In this document: piece by piece, positions 61,161 through 64,000 of the stretch
Position numbering within the stretch: the first letter of the stretch is position 1
How the letters are laid out: each line of letters begins with the position of its first letter
NCBI GenBank assembly: GCA_026419785.1
Contig: JAODTK010003610.1
Location: forward strand, 1 to 64,000
Direction: 5' to 3'
From: Sclerodactyla briareus
Taxonomy: Eukaryota; Echinodermata; Holothuroidea; Dendrochirotida; Sclerodactylidae
Length of the DNA stretch: 64,000 bases
The notes under the pieces: generated by a model
The model's database searches: none
The model's input: the letters and a program-made list of their open reading frames with translations, nothing else
Told to the model about the DNA's origin: nothing
Made by a program: the position numbers and the translations under genes

Positions 61161-61250
61161 CACCAGGCGCCTGCTGGGCCGTAATGTTTACCAATGAGTG
61201 GAATTGAGGCCACGACCAATGGAAAGATCCATCCGATGCCGATATAAGGA
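61161..61250 (-). CDS. 7TM receptor exon: TM4
   Basis: Between the acceptor gttttttcag and the donor tg|gtgagtg (minus strand) the exon reads PYIGIGWIFPLVVASIPL, then IGKHYGPAGAW, and leaves two bases (TG) for the Cys codon of the next exon. A tryptophan-containing TM4 followed by YGPAGAWCW identifies a cAMP-receptor-like (class E type) 7TM receptor; in this family the loop Cys usually pairs with TM3. The exons for TM1-TM3 were not found between here and 64000 and may lie beyond the window. Confidence 0.8.
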
Positions 61251-62100
61251 CTGAAAAAACAATTAAAAGGTTTGCCAGTGAGAGAACGACCTGGTTTAGC
61301 TAAACGTAATACTGGGGGTAGGGCTTGCTGGCTGTCAGAATGAAATTTATCGCGTTCACTTCCCTACGAAAATAATTTCTTCGAAATCTATATGACATAT
61401 ACCGTGAAGAATATGCAAGTGTACATATTTGGTCAAACCACGATTCTACATTCCTGAATGTTACTGTTCGGATCGTGGTAATCCAAGAAACTGGCTGAAT
61501 CGGTAAATGGTAGCCTATAGTATATGAACTTTACTGACAGCTTCCACAACGGCTATGTAGCTCACTCATGAATGTAAATCATAGTATAGGTTGCCAGTTC
61601 AATCCTCGCTCATGGAAAGACTGTGCCACGCTGTTTTATATTAAAGAGTAGGCCTTCCATTTTTTACAGGTTTCCTTTTGGCTCATTAACAGCAACCAGA
61701 TAAAACAAACCCAATCGTTAACTTCTAGCTGCGGGGTAAAATTCTGCGAGCTGGACTCTGGGTCAATACGTTTAAGTAAATTTAAATTATGATTTGAATT
61801 TCATATACCACAGAGTTCCAGTAAGTAATCTAATGATTATAGGTGTACGAACTGACGTAGCCTCATTTACTACATTGGATATAGCCAAGGCCTAGTTAGC
61901 ATACTGTATAGCGGTTTGACCTCACATGCATCTCTTATACCCTTCAACATTTTTAACACAATTTTTGCTGGCATTTTCGTATTTGGACACCGTAACTGTT
62001 CAGTAACTTGACCTCCAAGGACCTGAGAATGACTTTCATTCCTTTTCGCCACTGAATGTTCACTATCATTACTAATTTCGTATGAATTCATCAATGCTAA
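61251..62100. other. Unassigned; weak tRNA-like stretch
   Basis: At 61551-61620 (+) ggctatgtagctcac...agttcaatcct loosely resembles Pol III A and B boxes, possibly a decayed tRNA-derived SINE. The minus frame 61870-62094 is unrecognised. Confidence 0.3.
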
Positions 62101-62190
62101 CTCTTATAGCTGAAATGCATAGGCCTATATGACATTATATCTGGATATATCTGGTTGAATAAAGAATTGATATGGCCATAAAAAGCATTA
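62101..62190 (+). repeat. 66 bp satellite fragment left of a LINE insertion
   Basis: 'tatggccataaaaagcattatgtaacttcaatg' (62172-62204) matches the unit of the array at 62840-63860, showing the LINE piece sits inside the satellite. Confidence 0.65.
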
Positions 62191-62835
62191 TGTAACTTCA
62201 ATGTATTATATCAGGCAAGTTGGTCAAATCAGGAGATACCTGGACAAATCGGCAACGGAAAAGCTTATACACGCAACTATCAGCAGCCGGCTGGACTACA
62301 CCAACTCCCTCCTCCATGGTGCGACAGCTTCGCAATTGTTCACTCTGCAAAAAAAATCCAAAACACCGCCGCTCGCATCGTTTGTAGAGTTAACAAATAT
62401 GTCCGATAACGCAGTTCCTCATGGAGCTGCGTTGACTACCTATACATGAACGCATTAAGTACAGGATCCTCATCCTAGCTTTCCGTGCTATTCATTTTGG
62501 TACCCTGGCATACCTGTGTGACATCCTGACGAAACAAACTAGCACACGGCCAACACGATCCCACCATAGCGGTCAGCTGACCATCCCATCATCCAGAACA
62601 AGGTCATATGGTGACCGTCGTGTCTCTTACGCTGCTCCTCATCTATGGAAAAACTCCCCCAAACCTGCTTTCCCTGGACAGTATGCCGCTTTTCAAGGCT
62701 GGGCTAAAACATTTTGGTTTCTCGTTGTTACTAATATTTTTGTATGTGCTTGTGTATTTTCCCTACATCACCCGTAAGCGCTTTGAGCAACCTTGGGTTG
62801 GATATAGCGCTCTATAAATCACATTATAATTATTA
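62191..62835 (+). mobile_element. L2-like LINE 3' end
   Basis: RT C-terminal sequence: YYIRQVGQIRRYLDKSATEK, then LIHATISSRLDYTNSLLHG and ASQLFTLQKKSKT, with frame changes. The last part reads YGKTPPNLLSLDSMPLFKAG, then LKHFGFSLLL. The element ends with the conserved tail aagcgctttgagcaaccttgggttggatatagcgctctataaatcac followed by attataattattatt. Only the last third of the ORF remains, the usual result of 5' truncation. Confidence 0.85.
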
Positions 62836-63860
62836 TTCTTATATAGAGCTCCCCAGATGTGTGTATACAATTTAATATAGCCATATAAAGCTTATATAAA
62901 TTTGATACGAGGCTGTCGTTCTGGTAATATTGCCATTTCAAGCCTCCTAATTCAACCTGATATAGAGTATACCCAGATATAGGTATACAATTTATATGGA
63001 CATATAAAGCCTTATTGACTTGAGAGCTAACCCAGATATAGGTATACAATTTTATATAGTCATATAAAGCATTATATAACTATATAGAGCTGTCAGTTAT
63101 AGTTATACTGTTTATATGGCCATAAGAAGCCTTATTCAACCTGATATAAGGCCTACCCAGATATAGGTATACACTTTATATGAACATATAAGGCCTTATA
63201 TAACTTCATATAGAGGCTGCCCAGATATGAATATACAGTTTTATATGGCCATATAAAGCCTTATATAACTTTATTTAAAGGCTGCCCAGATATAGGCATA
63301 CCGTTTTATATGGCCATAAAAAGCCTTATATAACTTTATTTAAAGGCTGCCCAGATATGAATATACAGTTTTATATGGCCATATAACGCCTTACATAACT
63401 CTATGTGGAGACTACCCAGATATACATATACAGTTTCACATGAACATATAAATATACCTTGATAAAGAGTCTACCCAGACAGAGGTATACAGTTTTATAT
63501 GGCCATATAAAGCCTTATTCAACCTGATATAGAGCCTACCCAGATATCGATATTCAGTTTTATATGGCCATATAACGCCCCATATACCTCGATTGGGACT
63601 CCCCAAATCCCAGATTTAGCATACAGTTTTATATTGCCATATAAAGGCCCATATAACTTGATAGAGACTACCCAGATATTGGTATAAACCCGTTGATTCA
63701 TATGACCATATAAAGCCTTATATAACTTTATATAGAGGCTGCCCAGATATAGGCATACCGTTTTATATGGCTATATAAAGCCTTATATAACTTTATTTAA
63801 AGGCTGCCCAGATATAGGCATACCGTTTTATATGGCCATATAAAGCCCCATATCACTCAG
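62836..63860 (+). repeat. ~66 bp AT-rich satellite with a palindromic core, about 15 units
   Basis: 'cccagatataggtatac' or variants recurs near 62852, 62971, 63030, 63156, 63219, 63288, 63350, 63416, 63474, 63538, 63671, 63747 and 63810. The unit continues 'agttttatatggccatataaagccttatataactttatatagaggctg'. Many units contain the perfect 16 bp palindrome ttatatggccatataa. Confidence 0.92.
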
Positions 63861-64000
63861 CTCTAGGGTTGCCAAATTATTTTTCAATCTCCCGGCTGAA
63901 ATGCTAGACAGGAATGCGCATATTCAGGAATTTGAAACAGTGTAGTGAAATCCTGATGAACATTTTAAAAATGGTCATGAAATTGTAATGTTATATATCT
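63861..64000. other. No recognised feature
   Basis: Sequence after the 66 bp satellite to the window edge. Confidence 0.4.

Noticed and set aside
61551..61620. Functional tRNA gene
   Set aside because: Only loose A and B box resemblance; stems do not form a credible cloverleaf.

Overview
This is nuclear DNA from an animal, not prokaryotic sequence. There are no long open frames or operons. The recognisable coding sequence is either short spliced exons or decayed transposable elements, and the rest is repeats. The mix of CR1/L2-like LINEs, a hAT element with a ZMYM1-like transposase tail, a leucine-rich-repeat receptor remnant and several families of 60-600 bp tandem repeats suggests a marine invertebrate, perhaps a deuterostome. 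The species cannot be read from the sequence. Repeat copies differ mainly by single-base gains and losses, and the best gene here carries two 1-base frame breaks, so part of the 'decay' may be assembly error.

Layout. 1-4.7 kb: mostly unassigned, with small repeats. 4.7-12.9 kb: a tandem duplication of a ~5 kb segment; the first copy holds about seven ~230 bp repeats and the second about one. 13.2-14.6 kb: a 1.4 kb hAT transposon with both ends and a transposase C-terminus. 14.9-18.1 kb: 259 bp and 130 bp tandem repeats. 20.5-22.5 kb: a broken LRR receptor gene (signal peptide, LRRs, membrane span) cut off by a LINE 3' end. 22.5-26.5 kb: 'family A' ~305 bp repeats. 29.2-30.5 kb: L2-like reverse transcriptase (RT), minus strand. 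33.5-38.8 kb: nine units of a ~595 bp satellite. 39.7-40.2 kb: a polypurine tract. 40.8-41.2 kb: a small two-exon gene. 41.7-44.8 kb: a CR1-like LINE with PHD finger, endonuclease and RT. 47.4-61.3 kb: a spliced 7TM receptor gene on the minus strand whose introns hold two more LINEs and the main family A array. 62.1-63.9 kb: a ~66 bp palindromic satellite interrupted by an L2-like 3' end.

The most solid host gene is the minus-strand receptor. Exons at 61161-61250, 54667-54705, 53339-53545 and 48399-48549 encode TM4 through TM7 of a cAMP-receptor-like GPCR, and a probable tail exon lies at 47432-47638; TM1-3 are not seen. The most unusual repeat feature is that two unrelated families (family A and the 595 bp satellite) both carry AGGTCA hexamers as regularly spaced direct repeats (DR1, DR4, DR5), the geometry bound by nuclear receptors.
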